Part shown: positions 1-8,742 of the stretch, piece after piece
How the letters are laid out: every line of letters begins with the position of its first letter
How positions within the stretch are numbered: position 1 is the first letter of the stretch
Assembly (NCBI RefSeq): GCF_025717065.2
Contig: NZ_JAOVZO020000014.1
Span: forward strand, 339,014 to 403,013
Direction: 5' to 3'
Source of the DNA: Tahibacter soli
Lineage (GTDB): Bacteria; Pseudomonadota; Gammaproteobacteria; Xanthomonadales; Rhodanobacteraceae
Length of the DNA stretch: 64,000 nucleotides
Notes under the pieces: model-generated
Databases searched by the model: none
The model's input: the letters and a program-made list of their open reading frames with translations, nothing else
What the model was told of the DNA's origin: nothing
Program-made: the position numbers and the translations under genes

Positions 1-201
1 CGCGAACTCCTGGGCACGCAGGGGCTCGAGCTCTCCGGCGCCGGGGTCGGCGGCAGCCTGGGCCAGGCGCCGCAGCAGTCGCGCGCCGCGCCGCCGGCGC
101 ACACCGACGCCGCTGCCGATACCGACGCCGCAGACGCGCCGCAGGCGGCGGCCGCCGTGCGCACGATCGCGGCACGCGGACTTTTTGACGCCTGGGCCTG
201 A
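1..201 (+). CDS. fliK: Flagellar hook-length control protein FliK, C-terminal end only
   Basis: An open frame enters from the left edge and ends in TGA at 199-201, leaving 66 residues. It opens with RELLGTQGLELSGAGVGGSL, which resembles the end of the FliK C-terminal domain (short strands after an LxxxLxxxGL helix). An Ala/Asp/Pro-rich tail follows, ending in GLFDAWA. FliK is the exported ruler that stops hook growth and switches FlhB to filament substrates. Its place directly before fliL matches the usual flagellar order. The identification rests on this short tail and on context, so it is moderately sure. Confidence 0.7.
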   Translation, partial: RELLGTQGLELSGAGVGGSLGQAPQQSRAAPPAHTDAAADTDAADAPQAAAAVRTIAARGLFDAWA

Positions 202-232
202 CCGCCCGCCGCCAATTTTCCGCCGCCGTGCG

Positions 233-248
233 CGGTACACGCCTTGCA
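233..248 (+). promoter_or_regulatory. Candidate sigma54 (RpoN) promoter for the fliL operon
   Basis: The sequence CGGTACACGCCTTGCA carries GG at 234-235 and GC at 246-247, the exact 10-base gap of a -24/-12 promoter, and has the TTGCA of the -12 box. The -24 half departs from the consensus TGGCAC at two positions. A start about 12 bases downstream of the GC would leave a short leader containing the fliL ribosome site at 268-273. Polar flagellar operons of this layout are commonly RpoN-dependent. Confidence 0.5.
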
Positions 249-276
249 GCCGGGAAGCATCCATCCTGGAGGTCGC

Positions 277-804
277 ATGGCCAAGCCCGTCGAAAAACCC
301 GGCATGCCCGCGCCCGCGCCGCGCCGCGGATTTCCGTTCCTGCTCGTCCTCGTGTGCCTGCTGCTGGGCGCCGGCGGCGGTGCCGGAGGCTGGTACTTCC
401 TCTCCCGCAACGCCGCCGCGCACGCCGGCGCCGAAGAAGCGCCGGCGCACGAAGAAGAGGGCCACGACGCGCCCAAGCGCGCGAAGGGCTCGGCGGAGTA
501 CGTCTCGCTCGAACCCGCGTTCGTGGTGAACCTCGCCGACGGCGACGCCGAACGCTATCTGCAGACCGACATCCAGCTGCTCCTGCGCGGCGGCTCGGCC
601 GACGCGGTGAAGCAGCATGCGCCGCAGATCCGCAACAACCTGCTGCTGCTCTTCGCGCAGCAGACCAGCGCCGGCCTGCGCGAGCGCGGCGGCCGCGAAA
701 AGCTGCAGGCCGACGCCCTCGCCGAGGTGCGCAAGGTGCTCGAGACCGAGACCGGCAAGCCGATGGTCGAGGCGCTGTACTTCACGAGCTTCGTGATGCA
801 ATGA
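277..804 (+). CDS. fliL: Flagellar basal body-associated protein FliL
   Basis: This 175-residue inner-membrane protein sits around the stator and supports torque and stator stability. It has a Pro-rich cytoplasmic start, one hydrophobic segment at about residues 19-42, a charged His/Glu linker and a periplasmic domain (EYVSLEPAFVVNL onward) typical of FliL. The ATG at 277 is preferred over an upstream in-frame start at 244 because GGAGGT lies just before it at 268-273. Its stop overlaps the fliM start as ATGA. It is the first gene of a long flagellar transcription unit. Confidence 0.9.
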   Translation: MAKPVEKPGMPAPAPRRGFPFLLVLVCLLLGAGGGAGGWYFLSRNAAAHAGAEEAPAHEEEGHDAPKRAKGSAEYVSLEPAFVVNLADGDAERYLQTDIQLLLRGGSADAVKQHAPQIRNNLLLLFAQQTSAGLRERGGREKLQADALAEVRKVLETETGKPMVEALYFTSFVMQ

Positions 805-1796
805 GCAACGACCTTCTCTCCCAGGACGAAATCGACGCGCTGCTGCACGGCGTCGGCTCCGGCGACGTCGACACCTCGCCGCCGCCGGCGCGCGGCGAGG
901 CGCGCAACTACGACTTCGCCACGCAGGATCGCATCGTCCGCGGCCGCATGCCGACGCTCGAGATGATCAACGAGCGTTTCGCGCGGCTCGTGCGCATCGG
1001 CATCTTCAACCTGCTGCGCCGCGCGCCGGAGATCTCCGTGCGCGGCATCGAGCTGGTCAAGTTCGGCGCCTACACGCATTCGCTGCTGGTACCGACGAAC
1101 CTCAACCTGGTGCGCATCCGGTCGCTGCGCGGCACCGCGCTGATCGTGTTCGAGCCGATGCTCGTCTTCACGGCGGTCGACACGTTCTTCGGCGGAGACG
1201 GACGGTTTCACACGAAGATCGAGGGCCGCGAGTTCACCGCGACCGAGATGCGCGTGATCCGCCTCCTGCTTGCGCAGGTGTTCGCCGACCTCGTCGAAGC
1301 CTGGGCGCCGGTCATGCCGGTGGAGTTCGAGTACGTGGGCTCCGAGGTGAATCCGCACTTCGCCACGATCGTGACGCCGCGCGAGTACGTCGTCGTCTCG
1401 AAATTCCACGTCGATTTCGACGGCGCGGCCGGCGACATCCACGTGACGTTCCCCTATTCGATGCTCGAACCGCTGCGCGAGATCCTCGACGCCGGCGTGC
1501 AGAGCGATCGTGCCGAACGCGACGAACGCTGGGCGGGCGCGCTGCGCGGCCGCATCCAGGATGCCGACGTCGAGCTCTCGAGCACGCTCGCCCACGCGAC
1601 GATCGACCTGCGGCGGCTCATGTCGCTGCGCGCGGGCGACGTGCTGCCGATCGACCTGCCGCCGCGCGTCGACCTGTGCGTCGAGCGCGTGCCGGTCTTC
1701 CGCGGCGAATTCGGCCTCTCGAACGGCCGGCGCGCCGTGAAGATCACGCAGGTGCTGCCTTCCTCCACCGATTCTTCTCCGCGGATGCCCCCATGA
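801..1796 (+). CDS. fliM: Flagellar motor switch protein FliM
   Basis: FliM forms the C-ring switch and receives CheY-phosphate. The 331-residue protein begins with the CheY-binding segment LLSQDEIDALL (residues about 4-14), continues with the CheC-like middle domain that touches FliG, and ends with a SpoA-type domain packed against FliN. The length is normal for the family. The start overlaps the end of fliL (ATGA) and the stop overlaps the fliN start in the same way, which points to coupled translation of switch components. Confidence 0.95.
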   Translation: MSNDLLSQDEIDALLHGVGSGDVDTSPPPARGEARNYDFATQDRIVRGRMPTLEMINERFARLVRIGIFNLLRRAPEISVRGIELVKFGAYTHSLLVPTNLNLVRIRSLRGTALIVFEPMLVFTAVDTFFGGDGRFHTKIEGREFTATEMRVIRLLLAQVFADLVEAWAPVMPVEFEYVGSEVNPHFATIVTPREYVVVSKFHVDFDGAAGDIHVTFPYSMLEPLREILDAGVQSDRAERDERWAGALRGRIQDADVELSSTLAHATIDLRRLMSLRAGDVLPIDLPPRVDLCVERVPVFRGEFGLSNGRRAVKITQVLPSSTDSSPRMPP

Positions 1797-2128
1797 CGAT
1801 CACCGATACCGCCGCACCCGCCCCGGCCGCCTTCGACACGCTCAGGGCCGAACCGTCGGGCGGCGCCGACATGAATCTCGACGTCATCCTCGACGTCACC
1901 GTCACCGTGGCCCTCGAGGTCGGCCGCACGCGCGTGCCGATCCGCAACCTGCTGCAGCTCAACCCCGGCTCGGTGGTGGAGCTCGAGCGCGATGCGGGCG
2001 ACCCGCTCGACGTCTACGTCAACGGCATGCTCGTCGCGCACGGCGAGGTGGTGGTGGTGAACGACCGCTTCGGCGTGCGCCTGACCGACGTGGTCAGCCC
2101 GGCCGAGCGCATCCGGAGGCTGCGGTGA
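1793..2128 (+). CDS. fliN: Flagellar motor switch protein FliN
   Basis: This 111-residue C-ring protein consists of a short variable N-terminus and a SpoA domain from about residue 25. The characteristic run is LDVTVTVALEVGRTRVPIRN followed by NGMLVAHGEVVVVNDRFGVRLTDVV. FliN builds the lower rim of the switch and docks FliH for export. The ATG at 1793 overlaps the fliM TGA, and its own TGA overlaps the GTG start of fliO. Confidence 0.95.
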   Translation: MTITDTAAPAPAAFDTLRAEPSGGADMNLDVILDVTVTVALEVGRTRVPIRNLLQLNPGSVVELERDAGDPLDVYVNGMLVAHGEVVVVNDRFGVRLTDVVSPAERIRRLR

Positions 2129-2484
2129 GCGCCGCGGCACCGCTCGCCGCCGCGGCGCCGTCGCTCGCGGGCTCGGTCGGCAGCTTCGTCTTCGTCATCG
2201 CGCTGATCGTGGGCCTCGCCTGGATCGCGCGCCGTCTCGCCCGCGCGGGCGTGCGCCGCGACGCGCCGATGCGCGTGCGCGCCACGCTGCCGCTCGGCGC
2301 CAAGGAGCGTCTCGTGCTGGTCGAGGCCGCCGGCGAGCACCTGCTGCTGGCGATCGGCGCGAACGGCGTGCATTGTGTACACCGCTACGATGCGGCACCG
2401 CTGCTGCCGGTCGCGCCGGAGCCCGCGGCTCCGGCCTTCGCCGAGCAACTGCTGCGATCGCTCGGAGCGCAGTCCCGTGCGTAG
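2125..2484 (+). CDS. fliO: Flagellar export apparatus assembly protein FliO
   Basis: This 119-residue protein has one membrane segment at about residues 16-36 and a small cytoplasmic domain (RATLPLGAKERLVLVEAAGE), the FliO pattern. FliO helps assemble the FliP ring of the export gate. Translation begins at GTG, overlapping the fliN stop. The C-terminus is poorly conserved in this family, so position between fliN and fliP adds much of the support. Confidence 0.9.
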   Translation: MSAAAPLAAAAPSLAGSVGSFVFVIALIVGLAWIARRLARAGVRRDAPMRVRATLPLGAKERLVLVEAAGEHLLLAIGANGVHCVHRYDAAPLLPVAPEPAAPAFAEQLLRSLGAQSRA

Positions 2485-3214
2485 CCTGCGCATCGCCGCG
2501 GCCTGCGCGGCGCTGGCGGCGATGCCCCCGGCGTTCGCGGCCGCGGTACCGGATGTCACAGTGGCCAGCGTCGGCGGCCAGACGGTGAGCGTGCCGCTGC
2601 AGATCCTCGCGCTGATGACGTCGCTGACGGTGCTGCCGGCCGCGCTGCTCGCGCTCACCGGCTTCACCCGCATCATCATCGTGCTGGGCCTGCTGCGCCA
2701 GGCACTCGGCACCGGCCAGACGCCGTCCAACCAGGTGCTGATCGGCCTCGCGCTCGCGCTGACGGTGCTCGTGATGGCGCCGGTGTTCGACCAGGCCTGG
2801 ACCGCCGGCATCGCGCCCTATCTCGACGGCAAGGCCGGGTTCGAGCCGTCGCTGCGCGCCGCCGTCGCGCCGCTGCGCGTGTTCATGCTGGCGCAGGTGC
2901 GCGACAACGACCTTGCGACCTTCGCCGGCCTCGCCGGCAACGCTCCGTACGCGTCGCCCGACGACGTGCCGTTCGCCGTGCTGTCGGCGAGCTTCGTCAC
3001 CAGCGAGCTCAAGACCGCGTTCGAGATCGGCTTCCTGCTGTTCGTGCCGTTCGTCGTCATCGATCTCGTGGTGTCGAGCGTGCTCATGTCGATGGGCATG
3101 ATGATGCTGTCGCCGATGCTGATCTCGGCGCCGTTCAAGATCCTCCTCTTCGTGCTGGTCGACGGCTGGACGCTGGTCGTGGGCTCGCTGGCCGGAAGCT
3201 TCCACCCGACATGA
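2477..3214 (+). CDS. fliP: Flagellar export gate protein FliP
   Basis: FliP is the core ring protein of the flagellar type III export gate. The GTG at 2477 is chosen because GGAG lies at 2464-2467 and because the product then begins with a cleavable signal (RSLRIAAACAALAAMPPAFA), as FliP usually does. The 245-residue length is normal. The family motifs GFTRIIIVLGLLRQALG and LLFVPFVVIDLVVSSVLMSM are present, as are four membrane segments. The start lies 8 bases inside the end of fliO, and the stop overlaps the fliQ ATG. Confidence 0.93.
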   Translation: MRSLRIAAACAALAAMPPAFAAAVPDVTVASVGGQTVSVPLQILALMTSLTVLPAALLALTGFTRIIIVLGLLRQALGTGQTPSNQVLIGLALALTVLVMAPVFDQAWTAGIAPYLDGKAGFEPSLRAAVAPLRVFMLAQVRDNDLATFAGLAGNAPYASPDDVPFAVLSASFVTSELKTAFEIGFLLFVPFVVIDLVVSSVLMSMGMMMLSPMLISAPFKILLFVLVDGWTLVVGSLAGSFHPT

Positions 3215-3480
3215 CGCCCGAAACCGCCATGGCCCAATTGCAGGGCGCGCTGCAAGTCGCCCTGATCGTCGCCGCGCCGATGCTCGTCGCCGCGCTCGTG
3301 GTCGGCGTGGTCGTGGGCCTGCTGCAGGCCGCGACGCAGGTGAGCGAGCCGAGCATCGCCTTCGTCGCCAAGCTGGTCGCGCTGATGGCGGTGCTCGCCG
3401 GCACCGGCGCCTGGATGCTCGCGCGCCTCGTGCAGTTCACCGCGGCGCTGATCCAGGGCATTCCGCAGCTGGTGGGCTGA
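3211..3480 (+). CDS. fliQ: Flagellar export gate protein FliQ
   Basis: This 89-residue protein has two membrane helices and belongs to the FliPQR export gate, where FliQ subunits wrap the FliP/FliR core. The segment VVGLLQAATQVSEPSIAFVA is the family signature between the two helices. The ATG overlaps the fliP stop, and the stop shares one base with the fliR start (TGATG). Confidence 0.95.
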   Translation: MTPETAMAQLQGALQVALIVAAPMLVAALVVGVVVGLLQAATQVSEPSIAFVAKLVALMAVLAGTGAWMLARLVQFTAALIQGIPQLVG

Positions 3481-4277
3481 TGGATACGCCGGCCGCGACG
3501 ATGCTCGATGCGACGCAGTGGCTCGGCGAGCTGCGCAGCACCTGGTTCGCTTCCCTGCGCGTGGGCGCGATGTTCATGGCCGCGCCGCTGACCGGTTCGC
3601 GCGCCGTGCCGGTGACGGTGCGGCTGGTGCTGACCCTCGCGCTGTGCCTTTCGCTGGGACAGGTGCTGCCGGTACCGCCGCAGGCAACGTCCGGCGCGAT
3701 CGACGGCCGTCTCGTACTCGCGATCGGGCGCGAGCTCGCCATCGGTGTGGCACTCGGCTTCTTCTACCGCATCGCCTTCGAGGCGGCGGCGCTCGCCGGC
3801 GAACTCGTGTCGCAGAGCGTGGGGCTGTCGTTCGCCCAGTGGATCGATCCGCTGCGCGGCGCATCCAGCGGCGTGATGGGACAGTGGTTCTGGCTCGCCG
3901 CCGGGTTCATGTTCTTCGCGTTGGACGGCCATCTCGCGCTGGTGCGGCTCGTCGCCGAGAGCTGGCGCGTGCTGCCGCCCGGCGCGGGCGCCGAGGGACT
4001 CGCGCCGCTCGCCGGCGCGCTGCCGGCGTTTCTCGCCCGGGCGCTCGTCGCGGGCGTGGGCCTTGCGCTGCCCATCGTCATCGCCCTGCTCATCGTCAAC
4101 CTCGGCTTCGGCGTGCTCGCCCGCACCGCACCCTCGCTCAACCCGATCGCGATCGGCCTGCCCGCCACGCTGCTGGCCGGACTCGTCCTTCTGGGCGCCC
4201 TGCTGCCGCGGCTGGCGACGCCCTTCGCCGCGCTGTTCGAAGCGGCAGCCGGCATGCTGCCCGCGCCGGTGCCGTGA
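3480..4277 (+). CDS. fliR: Flagellar export gate protein FliR
   Basis: This 265-residue polytopic membrane protein is the single FliR subunit that completes the FliP ring and joins FlhB. Recognisable parts are the start helix before FASLRVGAMFMAAPLTGSRA, the central GFFYRIAFEAAALAGELVSQ, and VGLALPIVIALLIVNLGFGV near the end. Length and hydrophobic profile are typical. It is coupled by one-base overlaps to fliQ before it and flhB after it. Confidence 0.95.
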   Translation: MDTPAATMLDATQWLGELRSTWFASLRVGAMFMAAPLTGSRAVPVTVRLVLTLALCLSLGQVLPVPPQATSGAIDGRLVLAIGRELAIGVALGFFYRIAFEAAALAGELVSQSVGLSFAQWIDPLRGASSGVMGQWFWLAAGFMFFALDGHLALVRLVAESWRVLPPGAGAEGLAPLAGALPAFLARALVAGVGLALPIVIALLIVNLGFGVLARTAPSLNPIAIGLPATLLAGLVLLGALLPRLATPFAALFEAAAGMLPAPVP

Positions 4278-5428
4278 TGGCCGACGCCGACGCCGAAGAC
4301 CGCACCGAACAACCGACCGCCAAGCGCCTGCGCGAGGCGCGCGAGCGCGGCCAGATCGCGCGTTCTCGCGAACTCGGCGCGGCCGCGGCGCTCGGTGCCG
4401 GCACGCTGGCGCTGGCATCGACCGGCCCCTCGCTCGCCGCGGCCTGCGCGAGCTGGCTGCGCGGCGCGTTGTCGTTCACGCGCGCCGGCCTCGCCGAGCC
4501 CGACCTCGCCGCGCACGCGGGCCGGCTCGCACTCGATCTTTTCCTCATCGTCGCACCGCTGGTCGCCGCCGCGGTGTTCGCGGCGCTGGTCGCGCCGCTG
4601 GCGATGGGCGGCCTCGCCTTCAGCGTCAAGGCGATGACGCCGGATTTCTCGCGCCTGAATCCCGTCGCCGGACTGCGGCGGCTGGTCGAGCCGCGCGCGC
4701 TCGCCGAACTCGCCAAGGCGCTGCTGCGCGTCGCGCTGGTCGGCGCCGTGGCGTGGTTCGCGCTGCGCGCGCGCATCGTCGAGTTCCTGTCGCTCGCGGC
4801 CGTGCCGGTGCCGCTCGCGATCGCTCATGGCGCGTCGCTCGTGCTGTTCGCGCTCGCCGCGCTGACGCTCGCGCTGGTCGGGATCGCCGCGATCGACGTG
4901 CCCTACCAGCTGTGGCGGCACCGGCGCGATCTGCGCATGACGCGCGAGGAAATCCGCGACGAGCTGAAGGAGAGCGAGGGACGCCCCGAGGTGAAGGGCC
5001 GCATTCGGCGCCTGCAGCACCAGATGGCGAATCGCCGCATGCTCGAAGCGGTCCCGCGCGCGGACGCCGTCGTGGTGAACCCGACGCACTACGCCGTCGC
5101 GCTCGCCTACGACGGCAAGCGCATGCGCGCGCCGCGCGTCGTCGCCAAGGGCGTCGACCTGATCGCGCAGGCGATCCGCGAAACGGCACAGCGCCACGGC
5201 GTCGCGATCGTCGAAGCGCCTTCCCTGGCACGCGCCTTGTATCGGCAGGTGGAGCTCGATCGCGAAGTCCCGGTTGCGCTCTACGCCGCCGTCGCGCAGG
5301 TGCTGACCTTCATTTACCAGCTGCGCGCCTGGCGCCGGCACGGCGGACGCATGCCACAGCCGCCGACGCTCGGCCCCGGCGAAACGCCGGGCGGCGAAGC
5401 CGACCCCGATTCCAAACCCGATCTGTGA
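4277..5428 (+). CDS. flhB: Flagellar export switch protein FlhB
   Basis: FlhB controls substrate order in flagellar export and cleaves itself during the hook-to-filament switch. The 383-residue protein begins with the usual charged stretch DRTEQPTAKRLREARERGQI, has four membrane segments, and carries the autocleavage site NPTH at about residues 268-271 in VVNPTHYAVALAY. The C-terminal tail is a little extended and Pro/Gly-rich. Its ATG shares a base with the fliR stop. Confidence 0.96.
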   Translation: MADADAEDRTEQPTAKRLREARERGQIARSRELGAAAALGAGTLALASTGPSLAAACASWLRGALSFTRAGLAEPDLAAHAGRLALDLFLIVAPLVAAAVFAALVAPLAMGGLAFSVKAMTPDFSRLNPVAGLRRLVEPRALAELAKALLRVALVGAVAWFALRARIVEFLSLAAVPVPLAIAHGASLVLFALAALTLALVGIAAIDVPYQLWRHRRDLRMTREEIRDELKESEGRPEVKGRIRRLQHQMANRRMLEAVPRADAVVVNPTHYAVALAYDGKRMRAPRVVAKGVDLIAQAIRETAQRHGVAIVEAPSLARALYRQVELDREVPVALYAAVAQVLTFIYQLRAWRRHGGRMPQPPTLGPGETPGGEADPDSKPDL

Positions 5429-5460
5429 CGCGCGGTCCGCCGCGCGAAGGCGAACCGCGC

Positions 5461-7524
5461 ATGGCCGACCTCACCGCAAGCCGCATCCGTCTGATCGAAG
5501 TGCTGCGCCACGGACTCGGGGTGCCGCTCGTCATCGTCGCGCTGCTCGCGATGATCGTCGTGCCGCTGCCGACGCCGCTGCTCGACGCGCTCTTCAGCTT
5601 CAACATCGCCTTGTCGATGCTGATCCTGCTGGCGGTGGTGTACGTGCAGCGCCCGCTCGAACTGGCGGTGTTCCCGACCGTGCTGCTGATCGTCACGCTG
5701 CTGCGGCTCTCGCTCAACGTGGCATCCACGCGCGTGGTGCTGCTCCACGGCCACACCGGTCACGGCGCGGCGGGCCGCGTGATCGAGGCGTTCGGCGAAT
5801 TCGTGATCGGCGGCAACTACGCGGTGGGCTTCGTCGTGTTCGCGATCCTCACCATCATCAACTTCGTGGTTGTGACGAAGGGCTCGGGCCGCATCTCGGA
5901 AGTGTCCGCGCGCTTCGTGCTCGATGCGCTGCCCGGCAAGCAGATGGCGATCGACGCCGACCTCAACGCCGGACTCCTGACGCGCGAGGAAGCGCGCGTC
6001 AGGCGCGACGAAGTGCGCGAAGAAGCGGACTTCTACGGTTCGATGGACGGCGCCAGCAAGTTCATCCGCGGCGACGCGATCGCCGGCATCCTGATCCTCT
6101 TCATCAACGTGCTGGGCGGCCTCGGCATCGGCGTGATCCAGCACGGCCTCGCCTTCGGCGACGCCGCGCGCACCTACACGCTGCTGGCGATCGGCGACGG
6201 ACTCGTCGCGCAGCTCCCGGCGCTGCTCACCTCCACCGCGGTGGCGATCCTCGTTACCCGCGTGTCGAAGGCGCAGGACATGGGGCGCACGCTGGTCGGC
6301 GTGTTCGGCCACCAGAAGGCGATGGCCGTGACGGCGGCGGTGATCGGCGCGGTGGGCCTCGTGCCCGGCATGCCGAACGTCGCGTTCCTGCTGCTGGCGG
6401 CCGTGATCGGCTATCTCGCCTGGCGCATGGCGCGCAAGGCGCGTCCCGCCCAGGCCGCAGGCGCCGCCGCGGCCGCCCTGCCGCCGCCCGCGCCGCCGGA
6501 GCTGTCGTGGGAAGACGTCGCCCCGCACGACGCGCTGGGGCTCGAACTCGGCTATCGCCTGATCGCGCTGGTCGACCGAGACCACGGCGGCGAACTGATG
6601 GCGCGCATCAAGGGCGTGCGCCGCAAGCTCACCCAGGACCTCGGCTTCCTCGTGCCCTCGGTGCACATCCGGGACAACCTCGAGCTGGCGCCGACGGCCT
6701 ACCGCCTGCTGCTGCACGGCGTGGCCGTCGCCGGCGGCGAGGTATACGTCGACCGCGAGCTCGCGCTCAACGCCGGTCGGCAGGCCTTCGGCATCGACGG
6801 CATCCCCACGCGAGACCCGGCATTCGGCCTGGAGGCGCTGTGGATCGCGCCGTCGTCGCGCGCCGCGGCGGAGGCCCAAGGCATGACCGTGGTGGATCCG
6901 GCGACGGTGATCGCCACGCATCTGTCGCACGTGGTGCGCGGGCACGCCGCCGACCTCATGGGACACGAGGAGGCCCTGCAGCTCGTCGCGACGCTCGCGC
7001 GTGCAGCGCCGAAGCTCGCCGAGGACCTGACGCCGAAGACGCTGCCGCTCGCGGTCGTGGTGCGGGTGCTGCAGAACCTGCTGGTCGAGAACGTGCCGTT
7101 GCGGCAGATGCGCCGCATCGCCGAGGCGCTCGTCGAGCACGGGGCGCACAGTCAGGATCCCGGCGCGCTCACCGCGGCGGTCCGAACCGCGCTCGGTCGC
7201 TTCATTGTGCAGGAAATCAACGGCTTGGCGCCGGAACTGGCGATTTATACATTGTCGCCGACACTGGAACGCGTGTTGCAGGAATCGGTCAGCGTCAACG
7301 CATCATCGCTGGAGCCGAACCTTGCGAAACGTCTGCACCAGGCACTCGAAGAGTGCGTCAAGCGGCAGGAACTCGCCGGCGAACCCGCCGTCGTGGTCGT
7401 CCCCGGCGTCGTGCGCTCGCTCGTCGCGAAACTCGCGCGGCACAGCATCCCCGGCCTGCACGTGCTGGCCTACCACGAAATTCCCGACGACAAGCGTCTG
7501 CGTCTCGTCGGCACCTTGGGCTGA
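5461..7524 (+). CDS. flhA: Flagellar export gate protein FlhA
   Basis: FlhA is the large export-gate protein that docks chaperone-substrate complexes and uses the proton gradient. The 687-residue product has about eight N-terminal membrane helices, the FHIPEP-family cytoplasmic loop (residues about 140-200, including KQMAIDADLNAGLLTREEAR) and a large cytosolic domain from about residue 330. Length and motifs are normal. It begins 32 bases after flhB and is followed 6 bases later by flhF. Confidence 0.96.
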   Translation: MADLTASRIRLIEVLRHGLGVPLVIVALLAMIVVPLPTPLLDALFSFNIALSMLILLAVVYVQRPLELAVFPTVLLIVTLLRLSLNVASTRVVLLHGHTGHGAAGRVIEAFGEFVIGGNYAVGFVVFAILTIINFVVVTKGSGRISEVSARFVLDALPGKQMAIDADLNAGLLTREEARVRRDEVREEADFYGSMDGASKFIRGDAIAGILILFINVLGGLGIGVIQHGLAFGDAARTYTLLAIGDGLVAQLPALLTSTAVAILVTRVSKAQDMGRTLVGVFGHQKAMAVTAAVIGAVGLVPGMPNVAFLLLAAVIGYLAWRMARKARPAQAAGAAAAALPPPAPPELSWEDVAPHDALGLELGYRLIALVDRDHGGELMARIKGVRRKLTQDLGFLVPSVHIRDNLELAPTAYRLLLHGVAVAGGEVYVDRELALNAGRQAFGIDGIPTRDPAFGLEALWIAPSSRAAAEAQGMTVVDPATVIATHLSHVVRGHAADLMGHEEALQLVATLARAAPKLAEDLTPKTLPLAVVVRVLQNLLVENVPLRQMRRIAEALVEHGAHSQDPGALTAAVRTALGRFIVQEINGLAPELAIYTLSPTLERVLQESVSVNASSLEPNLAKRLHQALEECVKRQELAGEPAVVVVPGVVRSLVAKLARHSIPGLHVLAYHEIPDDKRLRLVGTLG

Positions 7525-7530
7525 CCTGCC

Positions 7531-8742
7531 ATGAAGATCAAGCGATTCGTCGCCCCGGACATGCGTTCGGCGCTCGCCCAGGTGCGCGACGAGCAAGGCC
7601 CCGACGCGGTCATCCTCTCCAATCGCCGCGTCGACGGCGGCATCGAGGTGGTAGCCGCGACCGACTTCGACGAAGCGCTCGTGCGGCAGGCGTCCCGGGC
7701 GTTCGCACCGCCCGCTGCGCCGCCCGTCGAACGCCAGGCCGCGCGACCCGCGGAGCGGCCCTCCGCACCGCCGGCGACGGCGCCCGTACAGGTGCCCGTT
7801 GCGATGCCGGCCGCGACCCAGGCCGCTGCCGCCGGTGCGTCCGCGTCCGACGCCGTCATCGGCGAGCTGCGCCGCGAACTCGTCGCGATGCGCGCGATGT
7901 TCGAGCGCGAGGTCGCGCGCTTCAGCGACGAACGCCTGCGCGCCGCACCCGGCCGCGCCGCGGCGCTGGAAGACCTCGACGGTTGCGGCTGCGACGCCGA
8001 GGTGGCGCGCGGCATCGTCGACAAGATCCCGGCGGATGCCGATCCGCGGCGGGCGCGCGCCTTTCAGCTCGCGATCCTCGCCAAGTCGCTGACCACGCCG
8101 GTCCGCGAACCCATCGCCGACGGCGGCGTGATCGCCCTGGTCGGGCCCACCGGCGTCGGCAAGACCACGACGCTCGCCAAGCTCGCCGCCCGCTACGCCC
8201 ACACTCACGGCACGCGCGACGTGGCGCTCGTGACGACCGACGCGTTTCGCATCGGCGCGCGCGAGCAACTGCACACCTACGGCCGCCTGCTTGGCATGCC
8301 CGTGGCCGAAGCTTCCAGCGAAGCCGAAATCGCCGCCGCGCTCGAGCGCCTGTCCGACTACCGGCTCGTCCTGGTCGACACGGCCGGCATGAGCCAGCGC
8401 GACCGCGCGCTCGCCGCCCAGCTTTCGTGGCTGGCGCGAGACCGGCGCATCCGCAGCTACCTCGTGATGCCGGCGAACGCGCAGCCGGCCGACCTCGACG
8501 ACGTCGTGCGCCGTTTCGCGCCCGCGTCGCCCGCCGGCGTGGTGCTGACCAAGCTCGACGAAACCAGCCGCCTCGGCGCGGTGCTGTCGGTGACGATCCG
8601 TCATCGCCTGCCGATCGCCTACGTCACCGACGGCCAGCGCGTACCCGAAGACCTCTACCCCGCAGAGCCGCAGCGGCTCGCCCTGCGTGTCCGCGAACTG
8701 CGCCGGTCGGCGCTCGAGGAAACCCGCCATGCCGCAGCGTGA
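7531..8742 (+). CDS. flhF: Flagellar biosynthesis GTPase FlhF
   Basis: FlhF is an SRP-like GTPase that marks the pole where the flagellum forms. The 403-residue protein has the N-terminal basic region (MKIKRFVAPDMRSALAQVRD), an Ala/Pro-rich linker, then the NG domain with the P-loop GPTGVGKTTTLAKLAARY at about residue 206, the TTDAFRIGAREQLHTY switch region and LVDTAGMSQRD. The flhF-flhG pair suggests polar flagellation with number control. The last 14 bases overlap flhG. Confidence 0.95.
   Translation: MKIKRFVAPDMRSALAQVRDEQGPDAVILSNRRVDGGIEVVAATDFDEALVRQASRAFAPPAAPPVERQAARPAERPSAPPATAPVQVPVAMPAATQAAAAGASASDAVIGELRRELVAMRAMFEREVARFSDERLRAAPGRAAALEDLDGCGCDAEVARGIVDKIPADADPRRARAFQLAILAKSLTTPVREPIADGGVIALVGPTGVGKTTTLAKLAARYAHTHGTRDVALVTTDAFRIGAREQLHTYGRLLGMPVAEASSEAEIAAALERLSDYRLVLVDTAGMSQRDRALAAQLSWLARDRRIRSYLVMPANAQPADLDDVVRRFAPASPAGVVLTKLDETSRLGAVLSVTIRHRLPIAYVTDGQRVPEDLYPAEPQRLALRVRELRRSALEETRHAAA

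Noticed and set aside
5314..7149. Long antisense open frame opposite flhA (and many similar ones elsewhere)
   Set aside because: High-GC coding DNA produces long open frames on the other strand. These are rich in Arg, His and Asp, have no known domains and fully overlap well-identified genes.
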